Positions 5,721 to 7,595 of a stretch of DNA of 7,595 bases are shown here, one piece after another. Numbering within the stretch: the first letter of the stretch is position 1; each line of letters opens with the position of its first letter. Source of the stretch: an uncultured beta proteobacterium. GTDB lineage: Bacteria > Pseudomonadota > Gammaproteobacteria > Burkholderiales > Burkholderiaceae. Both the position numbers and the translations under genes were made by a program. The notes below the pieces were generated by a model. That model had not been told where the DNA came from and searched no databases. It saw only the letters and a program-made list of their open reading frames with translations. Location: assembly GCA_903835865.1 (NCBI GenBank), contig CAILON010000319.1, positions 1-7,595 on the forward strand, written 5' to 3'.

Positions 5721-7586
5721 TTAAGCGTTCAATCTTTTTTCAATTTTTGCGCGAGTCTCTTTCATCTCTATTGGCAAACGATCGCCGAGGTGATCAAACA
5801 ACTCTGTATGCAACTTGAGCTCATTTTTCCAATCATCAACACCAACGGTAATGGCCTTAGTAAATTTCTCCAGAGAGTAATCAAGACCACCCCAGTGCAT
5901 ATCGCTGTATTCAGGCGTAATACCAAATGGAGTTTCTTTGCCGCTTGCTTTGCCTTCAGCGCGAGCTAGGATCCAAGAAAGAACACGCATGTTCTCGCCG
6001 AAGCCTGGCCATACAAATTTGCCATTCTCGTCTTTGCGGAACCAATTGACACAATAGATCTTAGGCAATACCGCACCTTCGGCCTCTAACTTCTTACCGA
6101 TGTTGAGCCAATGTTGGAAGTAGTCACTCATGTTGTAACCAGCAAATGCAATCATTGCAAAAGGGTCACGACGCACTACGCCAATTTGGCCAGTAATTGC
6201 AGCTGTGGTTTCAGAGCCCAAGGTTGCGGCCATGTATACGCCTTCAACCCAATCACGCGCTTCGCTGACCAATGGAACGGTGTTTGAACGACGACCACCA
6301 AACAAGAATGCATCAATTGGAACGCCTTCTGGATCATCCCATTTAGGATCAACCGCAGGATTGTTAGTGGCGGCAACGGTGAAGCGTGAATTTGGATGCG
6401 CAGCTTTGCGGCCTGATTCTCCATCAGCAGGAGTCCAGTCTTTTCCTTGCCAGTCAATCAAATGTGCTGGAGGTGTTTCGGTCAAACCTTCCCACCAAAC
6501 ATCACCATCATCAGTTAAACCAACGTTTGTGAAAATCACGTCTTGGTTTAAGGAGTCAATACAGTTTTGGTTGGTTTGACGGTTTGTGCCAGGAGCCACA
6601 CCGAAGTAACCAGATTCTGGGTTAATAGCAAACAAACGGGTTTTACCAGTGACGGGGTCTTTGCGTGGCTTGATCCATGCAATGTCATCACCAATGGTGG
6701 TTACCTTCCAACCATCAAATCCTTTTGGAGGAATCATCATGGAGAAGTTTGTTTTGCCACAGGCAGATGGGAAAGCGGCTGCGATATGGTATTTCTTACC
6801 AGCAGGCGAGGTTACGCCCAAGATCAACATATGCTCTGCTAACCATCCTTGTTCGCGACCCATGTTAGAGGCAATGCGTAAGGCAAAGCACTTCTTGCCC
6901 AACAATGCGTTGCCACCATAACCTGAACCGAAAGACCAGATCTCACGAGTTTCTGGGTAATGAACAATGTATTTGTTCTTGTTATTTGGCCAAGCAACAT
7001 CTTTTTCGCCTGCAGCCAATGGCTTACCAACGGTATGAATGCACGGAACAAACTCGCCGTCAGCACCCAGCTGATCAATAACCGCTTTACCCATACGGGT
7101 CATCAAGCGCATATTGATAGCAACATATGGGCTGTCTGATAACTCAACGCCAATATGTGCGATTGGCGAACCTATAGGGCCCATGGAGAATGGCACTACA
7201 TACATTGTTCTGCCGCGCATGCAGCCATCAAACAAGGGCTCCAATGTAGCGCGCATTTCGCTTGGCTCAACCCAGTTATTGGTTGGACCAGCATCTTCTT
7301 TTTTAGCAGAGCAGATAAAAGTACGATCTTCAACACGGGCCACATCTTCTGGATCTGAAAGCGCTAAGAAAGAGTTTTTACGTTTCGCAGGATTGAGGCG
7401 CTTAAACACGCCGACCTTAACTAGCAATTCGCAGAATTCGTCGTACTCAGCTTGGGTGCCATCACACCAATGGATGTGATCAGGTTTAGTTAGGGCGGCA
7501 ATTTCTCCAACCCAATCAATTAATGGCTTATTTTTTACGTAAGCCGGCGCATTGACATCAATTTGTCCGCTGGTAGCTGTGGTCAT
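5721..7586 (-). CDS. pckG: Phosphoenolpyruvate carboxykinase (GTP)
   Basis: This cytosolic enzyme converts oxaloacetate plus GTP to phosphoenolpyruvate, CO2 and GDP, the first committed step of gluconeogenesis from TCA-cycle acids. The 621-residue length is typical of the GTP class, and the sequence matches that class throughout. Visible elements are [10 protein letters not shown] (132-141), [11 protein letters not shown] (222-232, with the metal-ligand Lys at 231/232), EHMLILG (251-257, metal-ligand His252), the P-loop FPSACGKTN (272-280) with the reactive Cys276, the kinase-2 motif TTIGDD (296-301, metal-ligand Asp), [14 protein letters not shown] (321-334), [12 protein letters not shown] (429-440) and WPGFGEN (526-532). 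Phe516, Phe524 and Phe529 match the guanine-stacking aromatics of the rat enzyme. The ATG at 7586 follows a good Shine-Dalgarno. The gene is complete; its promoter is outside the window. mnmC follows 40 bp downstream on the same strand. Confidence 0.98.
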   Translation of the reverse strand: MTTATSGQIDVNAPAYVKNKPLIDWVGEIAALTKPDHIHWCDGTQAEYDEFCELLVKVGVFKRLNPAKRKNSFLALSDPEDVARVEDRTFICSAKKEDAGPTNNWVEPSEMRATLEPLFDGCMRGRTMYVVPFSMGPIGSPIAHIGVELSDSPYVAINMRLMTRMGKAVIDQLGADGEFVPCIHTVGKPLAAGEKDVAWPNNKNKYIVHYPETREIWSFGSGYGGNALLGKKCFALRIASNMGREQGWLAEHMLILGVTSPAGKKYHIAAAFPSACGKTNFSMMIPPKGFDGWKVTTIGDDIAWIKPRKDPVTGKTRLFAINPESGYFGVAPGTNRQTNQNCIDSLNQDVIFTNVGLTDDGDVWWEGLTETPPAHLIDWQGKDWTPADGESGRKAAHPNSRFTVAATNNPAVDPKWDDPEGVPIDAFLFGGRRSNTVPLVSEARDWVEGVYMAATLGSETTAAITGQIGVVRRDPFAMIAFAGYNMSDYFQHWLNIGKKLEAEGAVLPKIYCVNWFRKDENGKFVWPGFGENMRVLSWILARAEGKASGKETPFGITPEYSDMHWGGLDYSLEKFTKAITVGVDDWKNELKLHTELFDHLGDRLPIEMKETRAKIEKRLNA

Positions 7587-7589
7587 GTG

Positions 7590-7595
7590 TTTTCC
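7590..7595 (-). promoter_or_regulatory. Shine-Dalgarno of pckG
   Basis: On the minus strand GGAAAA (7595 down to 7590) is followed by CAC and the pckG ATG, so GGA lies 6 nt from the start codon. This confirms the start at 7586. Anything further upstream is outside the window. Confidence 0.55.

Noticed and set aside
5592..5969. Plus-strand open frame spanning the mnmC start, the gap and the pckG end.
   Set aside because: It is antisense to both genes over most of its length and has no recognisable protein features; chance open frame.
6205..6579. Long open frames on the plus strand opposite pckG (for example 6205-6579, 7114-7479, 6567-6842).
   Set aside because: They are antisense to a fully conserved PEP carboxykinase, match no family I know, and have no ribosome-binding sites of note.
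1..7595. A novel defence, mobile or biosynthetic system in this window.
   Set aside because: All six genes belong to well-known housekeeping families, with no transposase, repeat array, integrase or unknown gene cluster.

Overview
The window looks like a chromosomal housekeeping segment from a betaproteobacterium, most probably Polynucleobacter or a close Burkholderiales relative. This rests on the protein family types, the mid-40s %GC feel, the tight packing, and a def-fmt pair divergent from dprA and topB. It is a recognition-based inference, not a database result. I see no insertion sequences, phage genes, CRISPR arrays, tRNAs or rRNAs, and nothing that looks like an undescribed defence or mobile system.

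Layout. (1) 1-981, minus strand: def (peptide deformylase) followed after 7 bp by fmt (methionyl-tRNA formyltransferase), which runs off the left edge. Together they add and remove the formyl group of initiator methionine. (2) 982-1053: a 72-bp divergent spacer holding a perfect dyad. (3) 1054-1725, plus strand: a minimal dprA that encodes only the Rossmann core of the natural-transformation/RecA-loading protein. (4) 1726-1946: a 221-bp AT-rich spacer with a 16-bp perfect palindrome, a further inverted repeat and a likely intrinsic terminator. (5) 1947-4619, plus strand: topB, a type IA topoisomerase with C-terminal zinc-binding repeats and a Lys/Ala-rich tail. (6) 4445-5680, minus strand: a stand-alone MnmC oxidoreductase domain for tRNA wobble-uridine modification; its last 58 codons are antisense to the topB tail. 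(7) 5721-7586, minus strand: pckG, GTP-dependent PEP carboxykinase, 40 bp upstream of mnmC and probably co-transcribed with it.

Translation and tRNA functions (def, fmt, mnmC), DNA topology and recombination (topB, dprA) and gluconeogenesis (pckG) lie side by side. The points that merit a second look are the 175-bp convergent topB/mnmC overlap, in which both reading frames appear to be genuine family sequence; the absence of the MnmC methyltransferase half; and the domain-stripped DprA with an unclear start codon. The remainder is ordinary.
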